Shown one piece after another: positions 35,641 through 47,300 of a DNA stretch of 64,000 nt; positions within the stretch are counted from its first letter, which is position 1, and every line of letters begins with the position of its first letter. Made by a program: the position numbers and the translations under genes. The DNA comes from Solanum dulcamara. Its lineage: Eukaryota; Streptophyta; Magnoliopsida; Solanales; Solanaceae. The stretch lies in assembly GCF_947179165.1 (NCBI RefSeq), contig NC_077240.1, positions 32,350,001 through 32,414,000 on the forward strand, written 5' to 3'. A model generated the notes under the pieces. That model did no database searches. It was not told where the DNA came from and saw nothing but the letters and a program-made list of their open reading frames with translations.

Positions 35641-38600
35641 TGTTACAACCCGTATTTTTGTACATTTGGACATTTGGGATAATTGTAACAAGTGAAGGAT
35701 AATGCTACGTTTTGTTCTTGTTTGATACATGAGTTGGTTATGCAATTTTGGAGGTGGAAATATGGAAAACAAAAAAAAATTGACTTGCAAGAAAAGAGGT
35801 TATGAGTTATTTTATTTAATACCGGTGTAATGTTAAAGAGAACATTGAGGTGGAAATACGGAGGAAGGCCGAGGGAAAAATTTATGTGGAATTTTTGGAA
35901 ATTAGTTTGGGAATTACAAAAGTGAGATACATAAGTTTGGGCTACAAAGGAATAATGATAAAAGAGTTGAGGCCCAAATCAAGAAATGGCCCAAATTTTG
36001 GAAATTGAGTTCATTAATTAGGAAGGCCCATTACCCATTTACTATCTATTTATATATTTCTAATTTGCTAGAAACTTCAAGAAGTAGAAAAGTCTAAAAG
36101 ATGACTTAGTAGTCATCTTGTTTTCTATTTCTAGAATTCTCAAGAAACTTGGAGAAAAGAGGGGAAAAAAATAAGAGAGGAAAATTGGCATAGCTAGGAA
36201 TTTTATCCCTTGAAATCTTGTTTCAAAATTAATTCTTCTAATATTCCAAGCAAGTTGAAGGCCCTAATCAACATAGAGTGATTTTTGGAACAAGAAGACT
36301 ATTCATTCTTGCAAGGCACAATTCTAGCAAGTTGAAGAACTAAGTGGAAAAGGTAAAGTTTCAATCTTCTCTATTTATTATGGATTGTTGGTATATGTTG
36401 TAGAGTGAAGAAATGGATGAAGTATATGAAAATAGGTATGTGGGTGTTGGCCGTGTATGTGATGTTGTGTGGAAAGAATAGATTAATTTTATGTAGTATG
36501 TGGTGGTTGTTGCAAGGTATAGGAATGGATGGAAACTTCATGAAAATATGCATATAGTTGTTGTGGCCGAATATGGGGGTGGTTTGGCAAGTTATGGTGA
36601 ATTGATTCTATTTAGTATTTTAGTTATTGTTATGAATTCTATGTTGCTAAGAAAAGCTTAAGGATCCTTATAAAGTTGTAGTAGTTGGAGACTTGTTTTA
36701 GAAGTTTGTAAATCTAATATAATGTTCTTGCATATATGGAAGCTAATATTGTTAGTATGATGTGGTTAGTGTGTAAATTATTGGGTTGTGGTAATTGAAT
36801 TTGAAAGAAGGGATTAGATTGTTATTGTTCTTATTGGAATTGGAAGGTCTTGGAGAAAGTAGTATATTGATTTGGTATGATTGTTGGTAAATTGGCCGAG
36901 TTAGATTCTCGGGGATGGTGTATTTACAGGAGAAGTGTTGTCGAAATTTCGGTAGACAAAATGTTAGTTTAGAATGAGGTTCTTGGATACCTATAGCTAA
37001 TGTTGGCATTTATTAATCTTGTTATAGATTTTGGAAAGGCCAAGAGTTAGGTGGGGTGACTAAGGAAGCGGACAAGGTATGTAAAGCTAACCGTTCCTTC
37101 TTTTGGCATGTCTTTGGTATAAGTATGTAAGGCTTACCCTTCTTTTTCAAGGCATGATTCCGATGTTATGGTTTCATAAGTGCTTCCATATATTCTTTGT
37201 TTTCAAAAGCTAGGTGTCAATGGTCCCAAGGAAATGACTACTTTTTCCTATAACCCGTTAATGTTTTCCAAAATGTCTATAGTTTCCCAAAACAAAGGTT
37301 TACAATATTACAAGCTTTTATGGCAATGACGATGGATATGTTTTACAACGACATTGATGATGTCGAGGATGAGAATATGTCTATGATGGCTAAGATAAGA
37401 ACGGCTTCATGTATGTAATGTTTACTCTTCTTTCTCTTGGCATGTTTTGACATAAGTATATAGAGCTACACTTTCTTTTGGCATAATTTTTATGAAACAA
37501 GTATATGTCATTTTGTACAATTTCAAGGAAGTCCTATTCGTAGAGCCACTAGGATGGTCAATTTTCTTGAGTTTCCAAAAGATATTTTTCTCGTGCTTAA
37601 ATACGCGTATATGATTTCAAAAGTTTTATTTTGATATAATCCATGGAAATTTTCGAAAGGTACTTGATATGACTCTTATCTTGTTTTGTTAATCATAGCT
37701 CATTCCGATTATTCTACGAGTCTTGAAAATTGGTCATATGTGCATATGTATACGATTTGATGCCTTATAAGATTGTGACCTTATTCTACGTTCTCTTAAT
37801 ATTATCTTTCGTTGATAGTCTCATCCTATAATAATTGTTCCTTCAAGGTGAGACAAAGCGACCATGGTTAGTCTATAATACAATCGGAGGTTACCGACCT
37901 TCCGTCACTCCGATAAATACACGACTTTCATTGGGCTCTCGTGCATGCTGTCTATATGTATATGTATATGTATATGGGGGATATGGGGAGGTGTATATGT
38001 GGCGCTATAGACGCATTCCCACCTGATCAGTTGGAGTAATTTTCATCCTGGACGCGGGATGCTCGGACGCGGGACATATGTGGGCACGCCGACGTTGTTC
38101 GGTGATATGACTTCTATTTTCTATGAATATGAACAAGAAATGTTTTTTTATGATAAGACAAGCATGCATGGCATCCGGCCTAAAAGGGCACTCATATGTA
38201 CAGGTTACTCTCTTATCTCACTATATGTCTATGATTCTACGATATGGTTGTTCATACCTTATGTTCTTTATTATGCTGATTTTCATGCCTTACATACTTG
38301 GTACATTACTCGTACTGACCCCCTTTTCATTGTGGGCTGCGTTTCATGCCACGCAGGTACACCCAGACAAGTAGAAGTTACTATAGAAGATGTTCCAGCA
38401 GGGTTAGCAACTCCACTTGTTCCTGGAGTGCGGCCGAGTCAGAGTATATGCGATATGATGTTTCGTTCAAAGTTAGAGACTTTGCAGACAGAGTTGTGGG
38501 TATAGAGTGTCATCTTTGTAAGCGGCGTCACCAGCCGATATGTTATTATGTCGCATGAGATGATAGATTTTTGATAGCAAGTTCGGAAAGCGTAGCTATG

Positions 38601-38728
38601 TTTTTTTTCATTTCTTTTTAATGCAAAATTCTTAAGGGATTGAGAATATAATATGAGTTAGCGGGTTCGCTCGGCTCCGAGCACGGGGTCAGGTGCCCAT
38701 CACACCCTGTTGATATCGGGATGTGACA
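35641..38728 (+). mobile_element. Solo LTR (3088 bp) nested in Copia RNase H
   Basis: Begins TGTTACAACCCGT and ends GGGATGTGACA, flanked by TTATT at 35636-35640 and 38729-38733. A TATA box (TATTTATATATTTC, 36047-36060) puts it on the plus strand. No retroviral internal region is present. A 148-residue open frame at 38059-38505 and smaller ones resemble no family I know and are probably chance. Length and ends fit a Gypsy LTR left by recombination. Confidence 0.8.
36047..36060 (+). promoter_or_regulatory. TATA box of the solo LTR
   Basis: TATTTATATATTTC lies about 400 bp from the LTR start, at the usual U3/R side. Confidence 0.4.
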
Positions 38729-39254
38729 TTATTATTGTTGATCGGCTTTGTAAACATATCTGCTAGGTTGTCATTGGTGTAATTTTCTGAATGTCCACAC
38801 TGTCTTCTTCCACCTTCTCACGAACAAAGTGATACTGAACTCGTATGTGCTTTGTCCTTGAATGAAATGTTGGATTCTTTGCAAGATGCAAAGTGCTCTG
38901 ACTGTCACAAAATAGAGAGACCTTCTCTTGTTTGTGCCCGAGCTCCTCCATTAACATCTGCATCCATATTGCCTCTTTGCTAACTTATGTAGCTGCTACA
39001 TATTCTGCTTCCGTCGTAGATGTAGCCACGATAGATTGCAGTTTTGAAACCCAGCTTACAACTCCTCCATCAAGAGTAAACACATAACCTGTGGTGGACT
39101 TGATTTTATCAAGATTACCTGCATAATCTAAATCAACATAACCTTTAACAGTAAAGTTTGATCCTCCATAACACATTATAACATCTGAGGTACCCTTGAT
39201 ATATATCAGGATCCTCTTAACAGTATTCCAATGCTCTCTACCAGGATTAGCCAT
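38729..39254 (-). pseudogene. RNase H, Tnt1-like Copia
   Basis: The minus strand has MANPGREHWNTVKRILIYIK, then the RNase H start VDLDYAGNLDKIKSTTGYVF with TTEAEYVAAT, then MEELGHKQEKVSLFCDSQST, HLAKNPTFHSRTKHI, and after a frame change NDNLADMFTKPIN. The catalytic Asp (DYAG), Glu (TEAEY) and Asp (CDSQS) are visible. A TGA at 39255-39257 separates it from RT, a stop after YVAAT (near 38985) breaks it, and the solo LTR truncates it at 38729. Confidence 0.8.
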
Positions 39255-39257
39255 GTA

Positions 39258-40145
39258 TCAACTGATCACTCCCACTGCTTGTGCAATGTCAGGTCTTATA
39301 CATACCATGGTGAACATTAAACTTCCCACTGCTGATGCATACGGTACTCGAGACTTCTCCATTCTCCCTTCTTCATTGCTAGGACTCATACTTGAGGATA
39401 ACTTGAAATTAATAGGAAGTGGGGTAGAAATTGACTTACAATCTTGCATCTTGAAGCGTCTCAAGATTTTCTTCAAGTAGTTCTTTTGAGAAAGCCAAAT
39501 CTTCCTATTATTTCTGTCATGGTGAATTTGCATCCCTAGAATCTTGTTTGCTGGTCCCAAGTCCTTCATTTCAAACTCTATATCTAACTGTGCCTTTAAA
39601 TTTGTGAGATGATCTTTGTTGGGTTCTACTACCAACATGTCATCAATATACAACAGCAAAATAACAAAATCTTCATCATCAAATCTCTTGTAATAAACGC
39701 AAGGATCTGAACTATGTCTGTTGTATCCAAGGCTTATAATGAAGGAATCAAATCTCTTATACCAACATCTTGGCGCCTGTTTGGGACTATAAAGAGATTT
39801 GTTCAACCTGCAAACCAAGTTCTCCTTTTCTTGTTCTTCAAAACCTTCTTGTTGGAGCATGTAAATTTCTTCTTCAAGTTCTCCATAAAGAAATGCAGTT
39901 TTGACATCTAACTGCTCCAAGTACAAGTCAAATGTAGCACACATCGCCAAGACCACTCGAATTGTTGTGAGTCGAACCACCGGAGAAAATATCTCATTAA
40001 AGTCTATACCTTCTTTCTGAGCGAATCCTTTCACCACCAATCTTGTATAATATATCTCCACTTGATCATTACCATTGCGTTTGATCTTGTAGATCCATTT
40101 GTTTCCAATGTCCTTCCTTCCTTGTGGTAATTGAAAAGATCCCAT
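39258..40145 (-). pseudogene. Reverse transcriptase, Tnt1-like Copia
   Basis: A 295-residue open frame covers nearly the whole Copia RT: DIGNKWIYKIKRNG, RLVVKGFAQKEGIDFNEIFS, LDVKTAFLYGELEEEIYM, LNKSLYSPKQAPRCWYKRF, the active site LLLYIDDMLVVE, then FEMKDLGPANKILGM and VGSLMFTMVCIRPDIAQAVG. The YIDD box is intact, unlike the RT of the Ogre-like element. It is part of a broken polyprotein: the frame changes near 40140 and a stop follows at 39255-39257. Confidence 0.85.
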
Positions 40146-41311
40146 ATTTTATTTTTATGAAGAACTTCAATTTCTTCTTGCATTGCTGCCATCCACAGAG
40201 ATGATTCTTGGCCTTTCATAGCCTCGTGAAAAGTTGAAGGCTCTCCATCTTCTGTTAATAGACAGTATGCAACATTGCCCTCCATAGAATAATCTGAGTG
40301 CCAAGCTGGTTTTTTTCTCTCCCTAGTTGACCTTCGAACTTATGCAGTTTCGATCTTAGCTTGGTCTTGTTCTTCGTGCTCTGGTGCTTCTTCAGAAGAA
40401 ACTGGAACTTCTTTTATTTCTTCAACTTCAACTGTAGTAGTCTCTGATTTTTCTTTTGAAGTGCTACCTTCTTTTGCTTGTATCTTGTTTTCAACAAATA
40501 CAACATCCCTGCTGATTACCACATTGCGGGCAGTGGTATCCCACAAGTGATACCCCTTGACTCCATCAGCATACCCTAAGAAAATGCATTTCCTGGATAG
40601 TAGATCCAACTTCAATTTTTCTTGAGTGTTGTACATAACATAAGCAGGACTTCCGAATATATGTAAGCGAGAATAATCAGTTGGTTTTCCTTTCCACATC
40701 TCCATTGGCGTTTTCAGATCAATTGCGGTTGATGGTTATCGATTGATCACATAACATGCGGTTTTGACTGCTTCTACCCAGAATAGTTTTTTCAACCCTA
40801 CAGTTGCCAACATAGCTCTTGTCCATTCCAACAAGGTTCTGTTCATTCGCTCTGCTACTCCATTTTGTTGTGGAGTATAAGCCAACGTGAACTGCTATTT
40901 AATACCTTCTTATTTACAAAAGTTATCAAATTCATCATCAGTATACTCTCCTACATTATTTGTTCTCAAACACTTGATCTTTTTCTCAGATTCAAGTTCC
41001 ACCCGCGCTTTGAAATCTTTGAAAACTGAAAAAATATCTTCCTTTCTCTTGATTGGATACACTCAACTTCTCTTGGAGTAATTGTCGATACATAAAACAA
41101 AATATTTCTCTCCTCCTAGGGACTCCACCGGTGCTTGCCAGACATCAGAGTGGACCAGATCTAATATTTCCTTACTTTTAGCAGAGAAACTACTAAACTT
41201 CAGTCTATTTTGCTTAATGGTAACACAATGATCACAAAAGGGTAGTGAAATCTTTTTGAGCCCTGGAAGAAGCTTTTGCTCATCAAGAATCTTCAAACCT
41301 CGTTCCGACAT
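40031..41311 (-). pseudogene. Integrase and linker to RT, Tnt1-like Copia
   Basis: The pre-integrase/zinc region is MSERGLKILDEQKLL, PFCDHCVTIKQNRLKF. The core begins LDLVHSDVWQAPVESLGGEK with CIDNYSKR, then a stop (41063). The second catalytic site reads LRTNNVGEY where the family has LRTDNGGEY (Asn codon about 40957-40959). The Glu motif YTPQQNGVAERMNRTLLEW is present. The C-terminal part has MEMWKGKPTDYSRLHIFGSP and KCIFLGYADGVKGYHLWD, followed by an acidic linker and RERKKPAWHSDYS leading to RT. Several stops (41063, 40340) break it. Confidence 0.8.
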
Positions 41312-42666
41312 ATGGCCAAGTTTACGATGTCATATCATCATTGATTCTTCAAATGAACTTTCTGACGCGGTTGATGCTTATCTTTCTTGGTATGTTTCAC
41401 CTTTAAGCACATATAGATTTGTAGCAAGTTTTTCCGCTTTCATCACTACAAGCGCTCCTTTGGATATTTTCATGACTCCACCATGAGTCTTATATGAACA
41501 TCCATTACCATCTAATTATTCCAAAGACAATAGATTCTTCCTCAAGTCTTTTACATGTCATACCTCCTGGATGGTGCGTATCGTGCCATCATACATTTTA
41601 ATTTTGATGGACCCAATACCAATAACATCCAAAGCATGATCGTCTCCCATGAACACAAACCCTCTTGAGATAGGATTATATTGATGGAACCATTCTCTTC
41701 GGGACGTTATGTGCTATGTTGCTCCTGTGTTCATGATCCAGACATCAGTGAAATATTTTCTGCCTTCATTATTTGATATTTCTTCACTACAAAAAATATC
41801 GCTATCATCCGAGGTACATGCAACATTCTCTTGAGTATTTGATGGCTCAGGGTATTCACTCTTCTTTTTGAACCGACAATCTTTCTTGAAGTGCCCTTTC
41901 TTGACACAGTTATAACACTTGATATTCTTCTTACTTCTTGATTGAGATCTACCATGATTGTGACTCCCACTGGGTACACGTTCCATTGGTCTTCCTCTCA
42001 CCATCATCAAAGCTTCAGCTTGCTGCGAACTTGCTTGTCTGTCTTCCTTATTTTTGCGCCGATTTTCTTCTTCTAAGACAGCGGTTGAGATTTTATCAAA
42101 AACTAGACTGTCTGTATTGTTCGTCAATTGATGATGAGTTGATCATACCAATCAGGCAAACTTTGAAGTAGAAGCTCCGCACGTTCAGTCCCCTCTATTT
42201 TATAACCCATTATTGTAAGTTGCGAAAACAGAGTATTTAAAGTATTGATGTGTTCAGTTACTGACATGGACTCTGCCATTCGAAGAGTATACAATCTTCT
42301 TTTTAAGAAGATTTTATTATGCAAAGACTTGGCCTCATACAATCTGGTAAGAGTATTCCATATTTTCTTCGCCGTCCATTTTTCAACCACACTAGACAAC
42401 ACTTGATCAGCTAGTGTCAAGTGTAGATCAGCAACTGTGTTGCTGTCTATGTTGTTCCACTAGCTGTCATCAACAAAGTCTATGGGTTTGCCTTCAATTG
42501 CAGCTAAGCAATTGTCTTTTCTCAATATCGCTTTTATTTTTATTTTCCACAATGAGAAATTAGTCCCATTGAATTTCTCAACATCAACTTTATTGTACTC
42601 GACATTGTTAGATGCTTCACACCCTTCTAGATCGTTTCTGAATATTTTTGTGAACAATCGTGACAA
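41312..42666 (-). pseudogene. Gag and protease, Tnt1-like Copia
   Basis: Starts at 42666 (MSRLFTKIFRNDLEG), with KFNGTNFSLWKIKIKAILRK, a stop at 42460, then ADQVLSSVVEKWTAKKIWNT and LHNKIFLKRRLYTLRMAE of the UBN2-type gag. A frameshift near 42125 leads to VLEEENRRKNKEDRQ. The zinc knuckle CYNCVKKGHFKKDC is intact (CX2CX4HX4C). The protease motif reads WIMNTGAT followed by TAG at 41714-41716, where the family has a D-T/S-G triad; Asp is Asn (41729-41731). Protease is therefore dead. Confidence 0.8.
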
Positions 42667-42787
42667 ACTGTATCATCACCGAAATTTACTATTCATGTGA
42701 CTAGTATTTTTTGTCAAATTTTACTATTCACAAAAATTTATTATTCACGGATAGTACCTTCGCATAAAATAGACAGAATAACTGAGG

Positions 42788-42800
42788 ACTCTGATACCAC
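42788..42800 (-). other. Primer binding site of the Tnt1-like Copia
   Basis: The minus strand reads GTGGTATCAGAG next to the LTR end at 42801, matching initiator-Met-tRNA priming. Confidence 0.8.
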
Positions 42801-43240
42801 TGTTGGGGGGAAGAAGTACCATAACTAAAATTTAATATGATAATAAATAATGAAAATAAATTGGACATGAGAATTTTACGTGGAAGCCCCTCTAACAGAT
42901 AGAGGGAAAAAACCACGGGGTAGAAGGATTTTACTATAAAAATATGGGAGTACACTGCTCTCAAATACAAGGACACTCAAGAATACAATATTTATCTTGG
43001 TGTATAACTCTCTTTGTATTCTTACTTTCTTTTTCTGAATGATTTAAATAAGGGCAAGAGACCCTCTATTTATAGGAACTAAAAATGCATAAAAAAAATT
43101 ACGCGTTGCATTTTGTCAAAAGAGAGGAACGCATTTTTTTTGCCTATTTTTGTTTTTCTACGCATTTTTACTTTTCAAAAAGAGGCAGCATTTGTGGATA
43201 GCAGCCTTTGTTGACTTTTGCTGCCTAACTTTTCTTTGCA
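42801..43240 (-). repeat. 5' LTR of the Tnt1-like Copia (440 bp)
   Basis: Plus strand TGTTGGGGGG...TTTGCA, a partner of 35012-35519 with an internal deletion. It is followed by the AGATT duplication at 43241-43245. Confidence 0.9.
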
Positions 43241-43245
43241 AGATT

Positions 43246-43492
43246 ACCCTATGAAGGGGAAAGCACATTAAACCCAGAAATATTAATGAGAATAAAATAC
43301 TAATAGCTCCTTCGAATTATTAATGAGGGTGTGTTTGGAAATCATAATATAATTACTCCCTTCATATATTTCAAAGTAATTGTTGAGTTTGGTTTTTCGA
43401 GAATCAAGCTCATTAATCACCGAAATCAAATTCAATTGGATTAATTCAATAGTAAAAATTAAAATTAAAATATTTAAAGCTATACAAAAAGT
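43246..43492. other. Short AT-rich spacer
   Basis: Nothing recognisable between the Copia duplication and the LINE tail. Confidence 0.4.
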
Positions 43493-44690
43493 AACAACAA
43501 CAACAACAACAACAACCCAGTGAAATCCCACAACATGGGGTCTGGGGAGGGTAGAATGTACGCAGACCTTACTCCTACAAAGGTAGGACGGCTGTTTCCT
43601 GGAGACCCTCGGCTCAGTAAAAGCATAAATGCATAAAACATGTTAGATAAGAATAGAAAATTAAAAGCTTTATGAGAAAAACAACAAACAAATAACGAAT
43701 AGATAACAAATAAATACAAATAAATAAATACTAATAACAAATAACGATTAAATAAATAATAAAAGCGTCACAGGTAAAATGGAGTAATCAAAGCATAGAA
43801 AGTAATAAATAATAACAGAAATAATAGAAATCAGAAGTCAAAGCGCAAGAGATCGTAATGCACTACTACACCTATGAATAGAGAAGAATAACGAGACTAT
43901 GAACTAGCCTTCTACCCTAATGTGGGTCCTCCACATCCTCCTATCTAAGGTCATGTCCTCCGTAAGCTGTAACTGCGCCATGTCCTGTCTAATCACCTCT
44001 CCCCAATACTTCTTCGGCCTACCCCTACCTCTTCTGTAACCATCCATGGCCAGCCTCTCACACCTCCGCACTGGGGCATCTGTGTCTCTTCTCTTCACAT
44101 GTCCATACCATCTCAGTCGTATTTCCTGCATTTTGTCTTCCACCGAGGCCATTCCTACCTTGTCTCGAATAGCCTCATTTCTAATCCTGTCGCTCCTGGT
44201 GTGCCCACACATCCATCTCAGCATTCTCATCTCAGCAACTTTCATCTTTTGAATGTGAGAAGTCTTAACTGGCCAACACTCTGCCCCATACAGCATAGCC
44301 GGTCTAACCACCACTTTGTAGAACTTGCCCTTAAGTTTTGGTGGAACATTCTTGTCACATAGCACTCCAGAAGCGAGCCTCCATTTCATCCACCCTACCC
44401 CAATACGATGTGTGACATCATCGTCAATCTCTCCGCTGCCTTGCATGATAGACCCAAGATACTTGCAACTACTTCTCTTTTGGATGGCCTGAGCACCAAG
44501 CCTAACTTCAACGTCAACCTCCTGAGGTGTCTCACTGAACTTGCACTCTAAGTACTCTGTCTTTGTCCTACTCAACTTAAACCCTTTAGACTCCAAGGTA
44601 TGTCTCCAATCCTCCAGCTTAGCGTTAACTCCGCGGCGAGTCTCATCGATCAGGACTATGTCATCTGCGAAAAGCATACACCATGGCACC
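43493..44690 (-). mobile_element. RTE-type LINE, 5'-truncated, with (GTT)n tail
   Basis: The minus strand runs from inside RT (PWCMLFADD) to a 3' UTR and ends in (GTT)8 (plus strand AAC repeats, 43493-43516). The 3' UTR includes a conserved segment with GTGGGATTTCACTGGG and GGTCTGCGTACATTC (about 43515-43620). I know this combination from RTE LINEs common in Solanaceae. The 5' end is truncated at about 44690, as usual for LINEs. I could not define a clear target duplication. Confidence 0.8.
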
Positions 44691-44713
44691 GCATAAGTTA
44701 TAATTATTCTCAT
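43904..44713 (-). pseudogene. LINE (RTE clade) reverse transcriptase, C-terminal part
   Basis: A 269-residue open frame, but the first residues before about PWCMLF are outside the element. The polymerase box [11 protein letters not shown] is intact. Then come [77 protein letters not shown] and [11 protein letters not shown], ending THIRVEG. The N-terminal endonuclease and first half of RT are missing. The surviving frame has no stop, so this is a relatively young insertion. Confidence 0.85.
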
Positions 44714-45762
44714 AACAATATAGTAAAAAAATACATCTTAAAATAATTATATATCAAAGTTCATCTAATTTAACTCTCAAAAATCAAAACATGAAAAGTA
44801 TTTTGAAATGAAGAGAATATGAAGTTGTGTAATTATTAGAGTTGCAATTAAATCACATGGTAATTATATAATAGAATAATTATATTGATAGATATGTGCA
44901 GGAAACGAGAAGTGGACACATGGCAAGAGAGATAAGGGCACACTTTTATATTCACCTGCCTATAAATGCAAGTCCGGAGACAAAGTGAAGATCATCATCA
45001 TGTATCACTTATTTTATTCGGACTTTTTAAAATTTTTTATTCGGTATCCGAAATTCAGGAATGCAGGGTATGATGATTGATGAGCTTTGTATTCGGATCT
45101 TTGCGCATCAAATAAGCTGCGTTCAGAAATATCCAAAAAAAGATAGGCGTGTGGCAATAACACCCCTAGATTCAAAGGATTAAGATCTATTATACGAAAG
45201 AGATCATTCAAGTAATTTACATTACTACTCTACAATATCGAATGAGAACTGTTTTTCTTGTTTATTATTTAGCTCTTTCAATTATTATTAACTACCTGCA
45301 TATATTTTAAAGTAATTTTTTTTGCTTCAAACCTTAAATCAATAATTTATAAATAATTGGATTAATTTCATTGTTAAAGACATTTTTCAAATAAATTTAA
45401 ATAATTTTCTTAATAAATAAATTTTTAGGCTAAATAATTTGACACTCATGGGCCACGTGAAGACTTCAAAATATAATTATCCCAAGTTATTTTTAATCAG
45501 TTGTTTATTTTGCATTTGTAAGAAAAATTATGACTGACAAATAATGTTTGATTGCTCTTGAATCTGCTTTAAAGGCACATCACACTACTAAACTATCAAA
45601 TCCTAATGCGACCCAGAATGAAGATGAACTTGTGGACATAGATGGATGCAATGACAGTGATAGAAAATAGGAAAGGAGCGAGTACTAGAACCATTCTGAG
45701 CCTCGTGGTAATCGTGCTCAACTAGAAAATAATGAATTAGCAATGGACAAAAGTTTATATCT
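44714..45762. other. AT-rich sequence, one short coding-like stretch
   Basis: Mostly AT-rich with no family seen. At about 45557-45668 (plus) one frame has protein-like composition (LESALKAHHTTK, NEDELVDIDGCND) before a TAG. I do not recognise it; it may be an old element or gene fragment. Confidence 0.35.
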
Positions 45763-46151
45763 TATTTGAAATAATTGTTCATCACATCAACAACTCAATT
45801 TAGACACTAAAAATACCAAGAAGAAGTTGGTCATTCAAAGTTATTCGCGGCAGATTTCAAAAGAGAATTGTGTCTCCTCTGCTCATAGTTGAAATAAAGA
45901 TAGATCAAAAGCTTCCTTTTCTTATCCTTATTTTTATCTTAGCCTTGTTGAAAATTATGCATAAACTAATATAATAGGAAAATTATAACTAGTATGGATT
46001 TTATTATTATTATAACTAGTATGGATTTAATGTTATTTAAACTAGTATGGATTGTATTGTTATTTATCTTTTATACTTGTATATATTGCCATTCCTGACA
46101 GTAAATTAAAAAGAGAAAATTTAAACAAAACTCTCTATTTACGTTCTTACA
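45763..46151 (+). repeat. 5' LTR of the plus-strand Copia (389 bp)
   Basis: Begins TATTTGAAATAATTG (partner TGTTGGAAATAACTG) and ends TTCTTACA. It contains repeated AACTAGTATGGATT units around 45985-46050, also seen in the 3' LTR near 53375-53440. Confidence 0.85.
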
Positions 46152-46165
46152 TGGTATTAGAGCTT
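46152..46165 (+). other. Primer binding site of the plus-strand Copia
   Basis: TGGTATTAGAGCTT directly follows the 5' LTR; one base differs from TGGTATCAGAGC. Confidence 0.75.
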
Positions 46166-46210
46166 TGAAGCTCATATCATTCTTTTACTCATCATTCACC
46201 CTCATTTCAA

Positions 46211-47300
46211 ATGGGGGATCACAATTCACCTGTTTTGCCTGAAATCACTCCCCTTGCTGAAACTGGAGTTGGTGGTTCTCACACTGATGTCTTGAAATTA
46301 GACATTGATTCTTCACACCTTTTCTTCATCCATCCCTTTGATTCACCAAGCATGATGTTGGTGATCACTCCTTTCGTAGGCAATGGGTATGTAGGTTGGA
46401 AGAGAGGGATTCTCATTTCCTTATCTACTAAAAATAAGTTAGGCTTCATAGATGGTTCTATTGTTGAGCCCAATATCTCATCTAAGAGGTACAAATCTTG
46501 GAGTATATAAAATGATATGGTCATCTCCTGGCTTCTCAATGCACTCTCGAGGAAAATAGCTGAGAGTGTGTTGTACTCTAAGACTGCTAGGTATATCTAG
46601 AATGAGCAAGAGGAAAGGTTTGGTCAGATAAATGGTCCTCAGCTCTATCAACTGCAACAACAAATCAGTGAGTTGACTCAAGGAAATCTTAACATAGAAG
46701 CTTACTACACCAGGCTGAAAAGTCCCTGGGTGAGCTTGATAGCTTGGATATACTTGCCAACACTGTACATGTGCTTGTTCATGTAGAGGAAAAAAGAAGA
46801 ACTCCAAGTCTAATTTAGTTTCTTATGGGGATGAATGATGCTTACTCTAGACCAAGAAACAACTTATTGATGATCTATCCACTTCCTTTAGTCAACCTTG
46901 CCTACTCTTTGCTAATCCGAGATAAAAAGCAAAAGGAGGTACAGATCATTGGTCAGCCATCAGAGGTAGCTTTTTTTTCTACAAGACAATAATTCAATGC
47001 CACTAGATCAAACCCTATGAAAAAGGTTTCCACTAAACACAACAAAGGGCCACTGTTTTGTACTTACTGAAAAAGAAAAATCATGTAGTAGACAATTGTT
47101 ATAGACTAATTAGTTTTCCTGCAGATTTTAAATTCACCAAGTATAGGAGAATTGAGACAGGTGCAAAAAGCAATGTTGCTCTCACTAGTGAGGAAGGTGA
47201 TTCTCACTCTAAAAGCTTAGGAGATAGACCAATGACACAAGATTAGTATCTCAATCTTTGTCAACTGTTGTAGCATGTGAAAATTGGATCTCCAGAGGAA
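46211..47300 (+). pseudogene. Gag, plus-strand Copia
   Basis: Starts MGDHNSPVLPEITPLAETG, then the conserved gag N-terminus FFIHPFDSPSMMLVITPFVG, GNGYVGWKRGILISLSTKNK and LGFIDGSIVEPN, and a stop at 46508-46510. The frame continues through NDMVISWLLNALSRKIAESV and RFGQINGPQLYQLQQQISEL with further stops and shifts. This matches the Retrotran_gag_3 (PF14244) type of Copia gag. The second half to about 47280 is heavily broken, and I cannot see an intact zinc knuckle. Confidence 0.75.

Larger units (their letters stand above)
35012..43240 (-). mobile_element. Ty1/Copia element, Tnt1/Tork-like, with nested solo LTR
   Basis: Complete outer structure: LTRs at 35012-35519 and 42801-43240, AGATT duplications, a primer site at 42788-42800 (minus strand GTGGTATCAGAG) and a polypurine tract at 35520-35535. 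Gag, protease, integrase, RT and RNase H lie on the minus strand in Copia order. A solo LTR (35641-38728) interrupts the RNase H coding end. Length without it is about 5.1 kb, normal for this group. Damage includes stops in gag, integrase and RT-RNase H, Asp-to-Asn in protease and integrase, and a frameshift in gag. RT itself looks intact. Confidence 0.9.

Noticed and set aside
38059..38505. 148-residue open frame as a possible gene
   Set aside because: It lies inside a solo LTR and resembles no family; LTRs of this type often have chance open frames.
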